Below, piece after piece: positions 35,793 through 43,940 of a DNA stretch of 64,000 bases. The notes below the pieces were generated by a model. It searched no databases. It saw only the letters and a list, made by a program, of their open reading frames with translations, and was not told the origin of the DNA. Source of the DNA: Flavobacterium pisciphilum (GTDB lineage: Bacteria; Bacteroidota; Bacteroidia; Flavobacteriales; Flavobacteriaceae); NCBI RefSeq assembly GCF_020905345.1, contig NZ_JAJJMO010000001.1:496001-560000 (forward strand), read 5' to 3'. How positions within the stretch are numbered: the stretch's first letter is position 1; every line of letters begins with the position of its first letter. Both the position numbers and the translations under genes were made by a program.

Positions 35793-36302
35793 ATGAAAAC
35801 GAAGCTTCAAAAAAAAATCACTGAAACCTTTGAACAATTAAATGAAATCCTCTCCTCATTTTCTGAGAGCGAATTAAATATAGCACCATACAAAGGGAGT
35901 TGGACAGCAGGACAAGTTGTGCAACATTTAATAATGGCAAGTTCAGGATTCCCTGAAATGTGTAGCGGTCCTACCGAAAAGACCAGTCGCAAACCTGATG
36001 AAAAAGTTAAAGATATCGAAGCCCTTTTTCTGGACTTTAGCATAAAAATGGAAGCAGCGGAATTCATTATGCCTCAGGATATTGAATACAATAAAAATTC
36101 GCTAACTTTATCTCTTCAAAAAATTGAAGATGAATTATTACACATATCCGAAACTTATGATTTAACTTTAACATGTCTCAGTTTTGAAATTCCAACATTT
36201 GGAAAATTCACAATTTACGAATGGGTTAATTTTACACTTATTCATATACAAAGACATATAAAGCAATTAAATGCTATTTTTCGAGCAGTAACAAACAAGT
36301 AG
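35793..36302 (+). CDS. DinB-family protein
   Basis: A 169-residue four-helix-bundle protein of the DinB/DfsB group. Metal-ligand histidines appear as expected in WTAGQVVQHLIMAS (about 37-50) and near the C-terminus in LIHIQRHIKQL, the pattern of the His triad. Some relatives are thiol-dependent transferases (bacillithiol or mycothiol S-transferases); others have unknown roles. It follows the PhnB-like gene closely. Confidence 0.85.
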   Translation: MKTKLQKKITETFEQLNEILSSFSESELNIAPYKGSWTAGQVVQHLIMASSGFPEMCSGPTEKTSRKPDEKVKDIEALFLDFSIKMEAAEFIMPQDIEYNKNSLTLSLQKIEDELLHISETYDLTLTCLSFEIPTFGKFTIYEWVNFTLIHIQRHIKQLNAIFRAVTNK

Positions 36303-36341
36303 AATACCAATTCTTTTTAAGCGCTAAAAACAATCATCTAT

Positions 36342-36815
36342 ATGAAATCAAAAGTTGGAACAGTTTTATTATCGGGTTTAGTCGCTGGCGCAATGGATAT
36401 TATTTCCTGCATTATTATTTATGTAGTTATACTGCAAAAAACCACAACAACTAAAATTTTACTATCTATTGCTAGTGGTATTTTTAAAAAAGATGCCTAC
36501 TCTGGAGACCCAAAAATGGCCTTTTATGGACTAGGAATACATTTTATAATTGCTACCCTATTTGCACTATTCTACTTTAAAATTTATCCATATATCCCAT
36601 TTTTAAAAAAGAACACCCTACTCTCAGGATTTATATATGGTATTTTTGTTTGGATTGTAATGAATCTAATCGTTCTTCCAATAGCATTTCCGATTTTACC
36701 ACCTAAACATTTAGATTTCCCATTACTATTATCAATCCTAATACTGATGTTTTGCATTGGACTTCCTGTCGCATTTATAACAAAGAAATACTACGCATAC
36801 ACATCAAATAGATAA
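36342..36815 (+). CDS. Hypothetical four-helix membrane protein
   Basis: 157 residues with membrane segments near 8-30 (LLSGLVAGAMDIISCIIIYV), 62-82, 95-122 and 128-148. A GAMDIISC motif in the first helix resembles YagU/DUF1440-type inner-membrane proteins, but the match is not firm. The loop SGIFKKDAYSGDPKMAFYGL is conserved-looking. Function unknown. It is the fifth gene in the plus-strand cluster, 39 bases after the DinB-like gene. Confidence 0.75.
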   Translation: MKSKVGTVLLSGLVAGAMDIISCIIIYVVILQKTTTTKILLSIASGIFKKDAYSGDPKMAFYGLGIHFIIATLFALFYFKIYPYIPFLKKNTLLSGFIYGIFVWIVMNLIVLPIAFPILPPKHLDFPLLLSILILMFCIGLPVAFITKKYYAYTSNR

Positions 36816-36886
36816 TTAATCATTTAAGTCCAAAAAGATAAAACCAGTGTTATCAACAAAATTATTTTAACTTTAAAATTATTATC

Positions 36887-37582
36887 ATGGCAACAAAAGA
36901 TTTAAACATTGTATTGGTACATGGCGCATGGGGTGATGGCTCACACTGGCAACATATTATTCCTGCTTTGCATAAAGAAGGATACAAAGTTCGAAGTGTA
37001 CAAAACCCATTAACCTCTTTAGATGATGATATTCAGAAAACAAAAGATTTGATTGATGCACAAGATGGTAAAGTATTATTGGTAGGGCATTCGTATGGCG
37101 GTTCTGTAATAAGCGGTGCGGGACATCATGACAAAGTAGTAGGTTTAGTTTATATCGCTGCATTTGCACCAGATAAAGGGGAAAGCCTAGGAGGCATATT
37201 TGCGCGTCGAGAACAACCAGCTGGAGGAGCAAGCATATACCCAGACGAGAAAGGATACTTGTGGATTAAATATGATGAATACCATAAAAGTTTTTGTCAG
37301 GATCTCGATGAAAAAGAAACCTTAACAATGTCATTGGCGCAAAAACCAATTCATGGTAGTTGCTTTGGAGCAGAATCTGGAGAACCAGCATGGAAAAACA
37401 AACCTAGTTGGTACCAAGTATCCAATAATGATCACATGATACCACCAGCAACACAAATAGAAATGGCTAACAGAATGAATCCGAAGAAAATAATTCATCT
37501 CGATGCAAGTCATGCCTCATTGGCTTCACACCCAAAAGGAGTACTAGAACTAATTCTAGAAGCTGCAAAATCATTTGAATAA
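36887..37582 (+). CDS. Alpha/beta hydrolase
   Basis: A 231-residue hydrolase with the oxyanion-hole segment LVHGAWGDGSHW (10-21), nucleophile elbow VGHSYGGS with Ser69, and a late Asp and His in NNDHMIPP and ASHASLASHP. It resembles the EstC/hydroxynitrile-lyase-like group (Abhydrolase_6). No signal peptide, so it is cytosolic. The substrate is unknown; small esters or lactones are usual for this group. Confidence 0.9.
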   Translation: MATKDLNIVLVHGAWGDGSHWQHIIPALHKEGYKVRSVQNPLTSLDDDIQKTKDLIDAQDGKVLLVGHSYGGSVISGAGHHDKVVGLVYIAAFAPDKGESLGGIFARREQPAGGASIYPDEKGYLWIKYDEYHKSFCQDLDEKETLTMSLAQKPIHGSCFGAESGEPAWKNKPSWYQVSNNDHMIPPATQIEMANRMNPKKIIHLDASHASLASHPKGVLELILEAAKSFE

Positions 37583-37633
37583 CTTTAAGTTCTGTTCCTA
37601 TCTTTAGAATAAATAATTTAAATTATCATAGCA

Positions 37634-38083
37634 ATGCAATTAACAATTAACAACAGTATCGAGATAGATGCTCCCGCTCTAAAAGTATGGGATGCATTAA
37701 CAAATCCTGAAAAAACTAAAGCATATATGTTTGGTTGTGAAGCTCTATCTGATTGGAAGATTGGAAGCGAACTTCTTTGGCAGGCCAATTACGAAGGACG
37801 AGATATGATTTTTGTAAAAGGACATATTGTAAGTATAGAACCCAGTAAGAAACTTATTTATTCTACTTTTGATCCCAATTCTACCATTGCAGACATACCC
37901 GAGAATTATCTCAATGTAACTTATGAATTGACCGAAAATAACGGTAAAACAATTTTGAATGTTTCGCAAGGCGATTACTCAAAAGTGGCAGACGGTCAAA
38001 GAAGATATTGCGAAGGATTAAATAATGGTGAAGGCTGGAATCCGATTTTAGTAGAAATAAAAAAACTTGTAGAAACAAATTAA
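37634..38083 (+). CDS. SRPBCC/AHSA1-domain protein
   Basis: A 149-residue START-like protein: IEIDAPALKVWDALTNPEKT at the start, GSELLWQANYEGRDMIFVKG in the middle, and a C-terminal helix GLNNGEGWNPILVEIKKLVE. These proteins have a hydrophobic cavity and may bind small lipophilic ligands; several behave as stress proteins. Its stop codon overlaps the next gene's start (TAAATG, adjacent), so the two are co-translated. Confidence 0.9.
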   Translation: MQLTINNSIEIDAPALKVWDALTNPEKTKAYMFGCEALSDWKIGSELLWQANYEGRDMIFVKGHIVSIEPSKKLIYSTFDPNSTIADIPENYLNVTYELTENNGKTILNVSQGDYSKVADGQRRYCEGLNNGEGWNPILVEIKKLVETN

Positions 38084-38647
38084 ATGATAGCATTATTTTT
38101 TGAAAATCAATCTGAATTTAGAAAATGGTTAATAATAAATCATCAACTAGAGACTGAATTACTGGTTGGTTTTCATAAAATAAATAGCAATAAACCCAGC
38201 ATGACATGGTCACAATCTGTAGACCAAGCGCTCTGCTTTGGATGGATTGATGGTGTTCGTAGGTCAATAGACAAGGACAGCTACTCTATTCGTTTTACAC
38301 CTAGGAAATCAACAAGTATCTGGAGTGCCATTAATATCCAGAAAATCGAAGATTTAACCCAGCAAGGATTAATGCAACCTGCAGGACTTGCCAGTTTTAA
38401 ATTGCGTAAAGAAGACAAATCCAGAATATATACTCACGAAATTGCCGAAGTTCACTTCACAGAAGAATTTGAAAAAATATTCAAAGCCAATAAAAAAGCT
38501 TGGGATTACTTTCAAAATCTAGCTCCCTCCTATAAAAAAGTTTCTAAAAATTGGGTCATGAGTGCCAAGCAAGAAGCTACTCGAATTAAACGCCTCAACG
38601 AGCTGATTACTGATAGTGAAGCTTCTAAAAATAAATGGAAAAATTAA
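38084..38647 (+). CDS. YdeI/OmpD-associated family protein
   Basis: A 187-residue cytosolic protein with the YdeI hallmarks: FRKWLIINHQLETELLVGFH, TWSQSVDQALCFGWIDGVRR, FTPRKSTSIWSAINIQKIE, and a C-terminal NWVMSAKQEATRIKRLNELI. Members have been linked to bacteriocin or antimicrobial-peptide protection, but the mechanism is not settled. It starts directly after the SRPBCC gene and ends its transcription group; the following gene has its own promoter. Confidence 0.9.
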   Translation: MIALFFENQSEFRKWLIINHQLETELLVGFHKINSNKPSMTWSQSVDQALCFGWIDGVRRSIDKDSYSIRFTPRKSTSIWSAINIQKIEDLTQQGLMQPAGLASFKLRKEDKSRIYTHEIAEVHFTEEFEKIFKANKKAWDYFQNLAPSYKKVSKNWVMSAKQEATRIKRLNELITDSEASKNKWKN

Positions 38648-38661
38648 CCTGAATTTATTCT

Positions 38662-38669
38662 TATTTTTG
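38662..38669 (+). promoter_or_regulatory. -7 box of the AraC gene at 38697
   Basis: TATTTTTG fits TAnnTTTG, 27 bases before the ATG. Confidence 0.5.
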
Positions 38670-38696
38670 ACTGAAGTAAAATCATAATTCAAAGAC

Positions 38697-39491
38697 ATGA
38701 TTGATATAAAAACTTTTGACAATACTATTGGTTTAGAGAAACCTAGACGAATTTTAAAATATGTATTAATCTTTTGTACTTCGGGATCAGTAACCATTTC
38801 TGTAGATGAAAATGAATTTGAATTAACAGCAAATACGGTACTTACTATCACTTCTGGTCAGATTCATTATTTTAAAAATATTCATAATGCAAAAGGAATC
38901 ATTCTTGAATTTACTTATGATTACTTCTGTAAAAATGATAATGATATCGAGTTAATCTTTCATAATGGCTTGTTTTGTCATTTTGCAATGAATGAAGTTA
39001 TTCCAGTAGATAACAGTCAAATGATCTTGCAAGAGCTGCAATTAATTGAAAAAGAAGTAATTCAAACTCCATATCAATATCTAATTTCGACACACAGCCG
39101 AATCGAATTGATCCTCATAGAAATAAACCGTTCTAAAATAAATCGTGGTGATGAAATTTATAAACCCGATGCATTATTCCTTGCCTTTTTAGAAACAATA
39201 CTTAAAAACTTTGAGAAAAACTTATCTGTAAATGATATTGCTACGCGCCTAGGTACAACTGAATCAAAGCTAAACGAACTCTCAAAACTACATACGAACA
39301 AAACGGCACAAAATGTAATTTTTGGATTAATCATATCCGAAGCAAAACGCCTTTTTACTTACGAGAAATTATCTGTAAAAGAAGTTGCCTATATGTTAGG
39401 TTTTAACGACCCTTTTTATTTTTCTAATTTTTTCAAAAAACACACTAAAATAGCCCCAAAATCATATAAAGAAAAAGTTGTAATGGAATAG
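38697..39491 (+). CDS. AraC-family transcriptional regulator
   Basis: A 264-residue regulator. The N-terminal cupin-like sensor contains VTISVDENEFELTANTVLTI and HYFKNIHNAKGIIL. The C-terminal AraC domain has VNDIATRLGTTESKLNELSK and KEVAYMLGFNDPFYFSNFFK, both helix-turn-helix units intact. It may regulate the DoxX-cupin pair that follows 86 bases downstream or the hydrolase/SRPBCC genes upstream; the sequence gives no operator to decide. Confidence 0.9.
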   Translation: MIDIKTFDNTIGLEKPRRILKYVLIFCTSGSVTISVDENEFELTANTVLTITSGQIHYFKNIHNAKGIILEFTYDYFCKNDNDIELIFHNGLFCHFAMNEVIPVDNSQMILQELQLIEKEVIQTPYQYLISTHSRIELILIEINRSKINRGDEIYKPDALFLAFLETILKNFEKNLSVNDIATRLGTTESKLNELSKLHTNKTAQNVIFGLIISEAKRLFTYEKLSVKEVAYMLGFNDPFYFSNFFKKHTKIAPKSYKEKVVME

Positions 39492-39577
39492 TACATGCTT
39501 TTTCCAATATTCTCTATTCTTTAGAAAACAATCCTACCCCACCTTTGTCCTGATACTAATTACTAATAAAAAAGTAA

Positions 39578-40003
39578 ATGAAAAAACATCAGGACACAGC
39601 AATTCTTCTATTGCGTATTGCATTGGCAATTGGCTTTTTATCAGCCGTTTCAAGTCGTTTAGGATTATGGGGAGCACATTCTTCGGGATGGGATAATTTT
39701 GTTGCATACACCGAAAAAGTAAACTCTTTTGCTCCTCAAAAGAGTATTCCAATTATTGCAATACTAAGCACAGTATTAGAAACCACATTTGCATTACTCC
39801 TCTTAATTGGCTACAAAACCAGACTAATGGCAACTGGAGCAGCAATTCTAACCACTTTATTTGCACTAGCAATGACCTATTCTTTTGGCATCAAAGACCC
39901 ATTAGATTACTCCGTATTTGCCTTTGCAACAGCAGCATTCCTTTTGTCAACTATGCCACAATACCGTTGGAGCATAGATCAACTCCTTGAAAAGAAAAAC
40001 TAA
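39578..40003 (+). CDS. DoxX-family membrane protein
   Basis: A 141-residue protein with four membrane helices: AILLLRIALAIGFLSAVSSR, IPIIAILSTVLETTFALLLL, LMATGAAILTTLFALAMTYS, and a last helix around 110-130. It belongs to the DoxX group and is more canonical than the one at 34689. It lies 16 bases before a cupin gene, forming a likely two-gene operon that may handle redox or reactive-molecule stress (inference). Confidence 0.88.
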   Translation: MKKHQDTAILLLRIALAIGFLSAVSSRLGLWGAHSSGWDNFVAYTEKVNSFAPQKSIPIIAILSTVLETTFALLLLIGYKTRLMATGAAILTTLFALAMTYSFGIKDPLDYSVFAFATAAFLLSTMPQYRWSIDQLLEKKN

Positions 40004-40019
40004 TTAAAACTAAACTCAA

Positions 40020-40364
40020 ATGAAAAAGCAAATCACAAAAAGTAACGAAACCAATTGGAAACCATTAGTAGAAGAAGGCATAAAAACAGCAGGTATTTAT
40101 GTAAAAGTGCTTCGTTTTGATGAAGCAACACAAAGACCTCCTACTTTTTTATTAAAATTTGATGCAGGCGCTTCTTACCCTAATCATAGTCATCCAGCAG
40201 GTGAAGAAATATATGTTTTGGAAGGAGAAGTACGATTTGGCGCAGACCAATTAAATAGTGGCGATTACTTATATATGCCCCCAGGAAGTACCCATTCGGC
40301 ATTTTCTAAAGAAGGTTGCATCATGTTGTTTATGGTTCCTGAAGAAGTAGTCATCTTAAAATAA
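40020..40364 (+). CDS. Cupin-domain protein (ChrR-like cupin)
   Basis: A 114-residue single cupin. The metal-binding motif 1 is YPNHSHPAGEEIYVLEGEVR (H, H, E present), and motif 2 contains MPPGSTHSAF with the last histidine. It resembles the ChrR-type anti-sigma cupin without the anti-sigma part, so it is likely a small metal-dependent enzyme or sensor. It is co-transcribed with the preceding DoxX gene and followed by a terminator. Confidence 0.9.
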   Translation: MKKQITKSNETNWKPLVEEGIKTAGIYVKVLRFDEATQRPPTFLLKFDAGASYPNHSHPAGEEIYVLEGEVRFGADQLNSGDYLYMPPGSTHSAFSKEGCIMLFMVPEEVVILK

Positions 40365-40370
40365 ACAGTT

Positions 40371-40414
40371 AAAATAAAACCTTCAAGAATCAATTATTTT
40401 GAAGGTTTTATTTT
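40371..40414. terminator. Bidirectional terminator, perfect 16-bp stem
   Basis: AAAATAAAACCTTCAA (40371-40386) pairs perfectly with TTGAAGGTTTTATTTT (40399-40414) around a 12-base loop. It separates the convergent cupin and MarR-GNAT genes and can work in both directions. Confidence 0.9.
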
Positions 40415-40424
40415 AATCAATAGG

Positions 40425-41384
40425 TTATTCTAAAGTAAGTAACATCTGAATATTGGCACGCTCATAAGGTGTAGGATGTCCTGCAACTTTCTTAAAGCCC
40501 AATTTATTATACAAGCTAATGGCTGGTTTTAAAATAGTATTGCTCTCTAAATATATCGTTGTGGCTCCAACTTCTTTTGCTTTCTCTATAACAGCCATTC
40601 CTAATAAATAGCCTACACTTTTGCCTTGTGCCTTTGGAGAAACCGCCATTTTTGCCATTTCAAAATCATAATTTTTATCTTTATCATCCATTTTAAGCAT
40701 TGCACATACCCCTATTGGTTCATTATTATATATTGCAACAAATATATAACCGCCTTTATCCAGAATATACTCCTTAGGATTATCTAGTGCTTTGTAATCA
40801 GCTTCTTCCATTTTAAAATAAGTAGAAATCCATTCTTCATTAAGCGCTCTAAATGCTGGATAATGTTTAGGTTCACATGCAATTATTTCGACCTTATCAC
40901 TTTCTCTCTCCTTTCTCAATTCCTGAACTCGACGCAATAAACTTTTCTCGTCTAATAAGTATTGCCACTCCTCTATTGCTCTCCACAAATCATTATTGGC
41001 CTGAGATGCTATATCTTCAATCGCATTATTTAAATCCAGATATAAATCTTGTATCTTTTCAGTTATTTCATTTCCTTTTGCCGAAAGAGCTACTATATTT
41101 CTTCGTCCATCAGCTTTGTCTTTCTTCTCTACAACATACCCTTGTTTCGACATTTCACTAATGATTTTACTCACCGAAGGATGAGAATGTCCAATTTCAT
41201 TTGCAATATTTGTGATTGTTTTAGTTTCACCTTTAGATAAGGCATAAAAAACAGGAAACCATTTTGGTTGCATTTTTATGTTATACAGCTCATATATTCT
41301 TCCTGCATCTTCAGTAAATCTATCTGTAAAAATTCGCAATTTGCTACCCATTGCTACTTTTCCGAGCTCGTTAAATAATTCCAT
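40425..41384 (-). CDS. Fused MarR regulator and GNAT acetyltransferase
   Basis: A 319-residue two-domain protein. Residues about 1-145 form a MarR winged helix (TNIANEIGHSHPSVSKIISE, then KKDKADGRRNIVALSAKG as the wing). Residues about 165-319 form a GNAT domain (FVAIYNNEPIGVCAMLKMDD, KMAVSPKAQGKSVGYLLGMA, ISLYNKLGFKKVAG). MarR-GNAT fusions occur in many bacteria; the acetylase may modify the compound sensed or the protein itself (inference). The gene stands alone with two TTACGTAA palindromes directly upstream. Confidence 0.92.
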   Translation of the reverse strand: MELFNELGKVAMGSKLRIFTDRFTEDAGRIYELYNIKMQPKWFPVFYALSKGETKTITNIANEIGHSHPSVSKIISEMSKQGYVVEKKDKADGRRNIVALSAKGNEITEKIQDLYLDLNNAIEDIASQANNDLWRAIEEWQYLLDEKSLLRRVQELRKERESDKVEIIACEPKHYPAFRALNEEWISTYFKMEEADYKALDNPKEYILDKGGYIFVAIYNNEPIGVCAMLKMDDKDKNYDFEMAKMAVSPKAQGKSVGYLLGMAVIEKAKEVGATTIYLESNTILKPAISLYNKLGFKKVAGHPTPYERANIQMLLTLE

Positions 41385-41402
41385 TTCTTTTATAAATATT
41401 AA

Positions 41403-41422
41403 TTACGTAATCAGTTACGTAA
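41403..41422. promoter_or_regulatory. Twin TTACGTAA palindromes, likely MarR operator
   Basis: TTACGTAA occurs at 41403-41410 and again at 41415-41422, 12 bases centre to centre; a partial third (GTAAT) follows. They lie 19-38 bases upstream of the MarR-GNAT start codon, where an autoregulatory operator would be expected. Confidence 0.6.
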
Positions 41423-41563
41423 ATGTAATTATTTTTTTCAAGCTACCAAGAAAAACAATAAAAAAAATAAAAACCTTCTCTCTGTTAAGATATTGGCTTT
41501 ATATTAACTTACTAAATAATGCCATAGAATATGTTTTGATTATCTTTAAAAAAATTAATTGTT

Positions 41564-41998
41564 ATGGAAACACAATCTTATAAAAATCATGTCCGGTATT
41601 ACCCGCCCCATCATTTCGTATATTATCCAGTAATACTAATTTTACTTCTATTTAGTATTTACTTTTCATTTACATCTGAAGAAAAACTAATCTGGATATT
41701 TATCAGTTTCATTTTTGTAGTTTTATTTGGATTAGCATTCATGCTCCGTCAACATTATGCCCTCACCCTACAAAACCGTATCGTCAAATTGGAACTTCGT
41801 TATCGTTATTTTTCTATAACAGGGAAAAGATTAGAAGAGTTTGAAGATCAATTAACCAATGAGCAGTTATTTGCCTTACGATTTAGTCCTGACAATGAAA
41901 TTGTGATGCTTACTGAAAAAGCATTGAATGAAAATCTTTCAGGAAACTCTATAAAGAAATCGATTAATGACTGGAAAGGTGATTATGAAAGAGTGTAA
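41564..41998 (+). CDS. DUF6526-family membrane protein
   Basis: A 144-residue protein: METQSYKNHVRYYPPHHFVY, then two membrane helices (about 20-37 and 44-62), and a cytosolic part with LQNRIVKLELRYRYFSITGK and LPEEQL-like FEDQLTNEQLFALRFSPDNE. This matches the DUF6526 pattern; the family has no known function. It is monocistronic, between the divergent MarR-GNAT gene and the convergent LytTR gene. Confidence 0.82.
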   Translation: METQSYKNHVRYYPPHHFVYYPVILILLLFSIYFSFTSEEKLIWIFISFIFVVLFGLAFMLRQHYALTLQNRIVKLELRYRYFSITGKRLEEFEDQLTNEQLFALRFSPDNEIVMLTEKALNENLSGNSIKKSINDWKGDYERV

Positions 41999-42027
41999 TG
42001 ATTTGTGCTCTTAAAAACTGATTTTTA

Positions 42028-42738
42028 CTAAAGAGAAGCTTTGTTTCTTAATCGATCAGATAGTTCCCTTTTATAAGTAATACCTATTGGCAGTCTTTCC
42101 TTTTTAATTACAACGAAATCTTTATCGGTAGTATCTATTTTATCCAAAGCAACTATATACGATTTATGAATGCGCATAAAACCCAATTCGGGGAGACATT
42201 TTTCAAATTCGCTAGTCGTTATGGAGGCAAGATAGGTTCTCTTTGTAGTGTGCAATTTCACGTAATTACCAAAACTTTGTGCAAACAAAAAAGTGTCTAA
42301 CTCTAGTTCTAAAAGATGTCCATCGACTTTTACACTAACTGTATTTGCGACAATTCCTGTGGCTTTGTTTGAAACACTTTCAATAGAAAAGAAACGGTCA
42401 ATTGCTTTTAAGAATCTAGGAAAATATATGGGTTTTAATAAATAATCAATAACTCCATAGTCATAACTTTCTAAGGCAAATTCAGAGTAAGCAGTAGTTA
42501 AAATTGTTTTGGGTGGCATCGGAATTATCTTCAATAATTCGATACCGCTTATTTCAGGCATATTGATATCTAAAAACATCAAATCGACTTTATTCTCTCT
42601 AAGATAATTCATGGCTTCAATGCCGTTATAACATTGAAAAACTAAATCTAACTGTGGGTTTTGTTTGATATAATTCACCAAAACATAATGAGCTGCAGGC
42701 TCATCATCAACAATAATACATTTCTTTGGCTCTTTCAT
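42028..42738 (-). CDS. LytTR-family response regulator
   Basis: A 236-residue regulator. The receiver domain (1-120) has the acid pair in IIVDDEP, phosphoacceptor D57 in LMFLDINMPE, and a Lys in YLLKPIYF. The LytTR DNA-binding domain (about 135-236) has VKVDGHLLELELDTFLFAQS and GFMRIHKSYIVALDKID. It starts right after the stop of the LytS-like kinase gene. The pair is divergent from the third RND operon, which is the obvious target (inference). Confidence 0.93.
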   Translation of the reverse strand: MKEPKKCIIVDDEPAAHYVLVNYIKQNPQLDLVFQCYNGIEAMNYLRENKVDLMFLDINMPEISGIELLKIIPMPPKTILTTAYSEFALESYDYGVIDYLLKPIYFPRFLKAIDRFFSIESVSNKATGIVANTVSVKVDGHLLELELDTFLFAQSFGNYVKLHTTKRTYLASITTSEFEKCLPELGFMRIHKSYIVALDKIDTTDKDFVVIKKERLPIGITYKRELSDRLRNKASL

Positions 42739-43776
42739 TTATACAAACTTCTTGAGTTGCAATTTTAAATCTACGATATAGGTATTATTATCATCTTGAA
42801 TATCTAATTTATATTCTTTACCATAAATTAAATTCAATCTTTCAATAGTGTTTTTCAATCCTATTTTGGTTGAAACAACATTAGTTTTTTTGGTTGGAAT
42901 CGAATTGATAACATGAAGGTGTAACAAACCGTTTTCTACCGTGATAAAAATACGAACAAAACAGTTTTCAATTGCACAGGTTCCGTGTTTAAATGCATTT
43001 TCAATAAAAGCAATTAACAACATCGGAGAAACCTTATATGCATTTTCATTATCAATTTTACAATCATACGTAATATCACAACGATATCCAACTCGCTCTT
43101 TTTCTAATTGAATATAACTATTAATAAACGAAAGTTCTTCTTCTAGCGATACACATTGCTTATTGTTACTCTCAAGTTGGTATCGCATTAATTGAGATAC
43201 TTTCATGATTAAGTCAGGAGTACGATCAGGAAATTCAAGACTAATTCCGTAAAGCGTGTTGAAAGTATTAAATAAAAAATGTGGGTTTAATTGTCCTTTA
43301 AGCGCATTAAGTTGCATTTGATTAAACAACAATGTTTCATCTGTTTGCCTCTTATTAATTCTATAAAATTTAAAAACAATAATCGGACTCAATATACATA
43401 CTAAGGTTCCTAAAACACTTGCTAGCTGATAAGCATAACTTCTTTGATGTGAGTTTTGGTACAAGCGACATTTGCTAAACATATCCAAAGTCGTTACTTC
43501 ATACAATACTACAGAAAACATTACAACACCTAAGATTGTCAAGAATATATAAGTTAATGGCCTTTGATCTTTAAATAATATTGGAAGAAGAAAAAAGCGA
43601 TTGAACTGAGCATGCATGTATAATATAAAGTAAAAAAAAACGCCCATTAAGATGGAAGCCAATGAACTAAATAACATCCAATCATTTTTTAATGTATAAA
43701 TTGTGAATGAAAAGATAACAACAGCAATCTCCTGCCACCATTTGTTATCTAATATGTTATTTAATTTTTTATTCAT
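42739..43776 (-). CDS. LytS/YehU-type sensor histidine kinase
   Basis: A 345-residue kinase with four membrane helices (about 15-30, 38-55, 75-92 and 118-135), a His_kinase domain with the phosphoacceptor H166 in LKGQLNPHFLFNTFNTLYG, and a HATPase region with IAFIENAFKHGT as N-box. The G-box region is shortened, as in other LytS-like Bacteroidetes kinases. No large sensor domain is present, so the signal is likely perceived in or near the membrane. Confidence 0.92.
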   Translation of the reverse strand: MNKKLNNILDNKWWQEIAVVIFSFTIYTLKNDWMLFSSLASILMGVFFYFILYMHAQFNRFFLLPILFKDQRPLTYIFLTILGVVMFSVVLYEVTTLDMFSKCRLYQNSHQRSYAYQLASVLGTLVCILSPIIVFKFYRINKRQTDETLLFNQMQLNALKGQLNPHFLFNTFNTLYGISLEFPDRTPDLIMKVSQLMRYQLESNNKQCVSLEEELSFINSYIQLEKERVGYRCDITYDCKIDNENAYKVSPMLLIAFIENAFKHGTCAIENCFVRIFITVENGLLHLHVINSIPTKKTNVVSTKIGLKNTIERLNLIYGKEYKLDIQDDNNTYIVDLKLQLKKFV

Positions 43777-43830
43777 TTTTAATACTTAAATAGTTTACAA
43801 ATTAACCACATTTTTTTAATTTTTGACCCC

Positions 43831-43861
43831 AATAAATGACCAATTCAATTCATCATTTATT
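43831..43861. promoter_or_regulatory. Inverted repeat between kinase and RND operon
   Basis: AATAAATGA (43831-43839) and TCATTTATT (43853-43861) are perfect 9-base arms, 13 bases apart, in the 164-base divergent region. LytTR proteins usually bind direct repeats, so this may instead be a site for another regulator. Confidence 0.4.
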
Positions 43862-43906
43862 ATTGTATTACATCATTTAACAACGGCTATTTCGGCGTAA
43901 GTAAAA

Positions 43907-43914
43907 TATTTTTG
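43907..43914 (+). promoter_or_regulatory. -7 box of the third RND operon
   Basis: TATTTTTG fits TAnnTTTG, 26 bases before the ATG at 43941. No TTG -33 element is visible, as expected for a promoter that needs an activator. Confidence 0.5.
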
Positions 43915-43940
43915 TTTCATAATTTCTTATTTTGAGTTTT

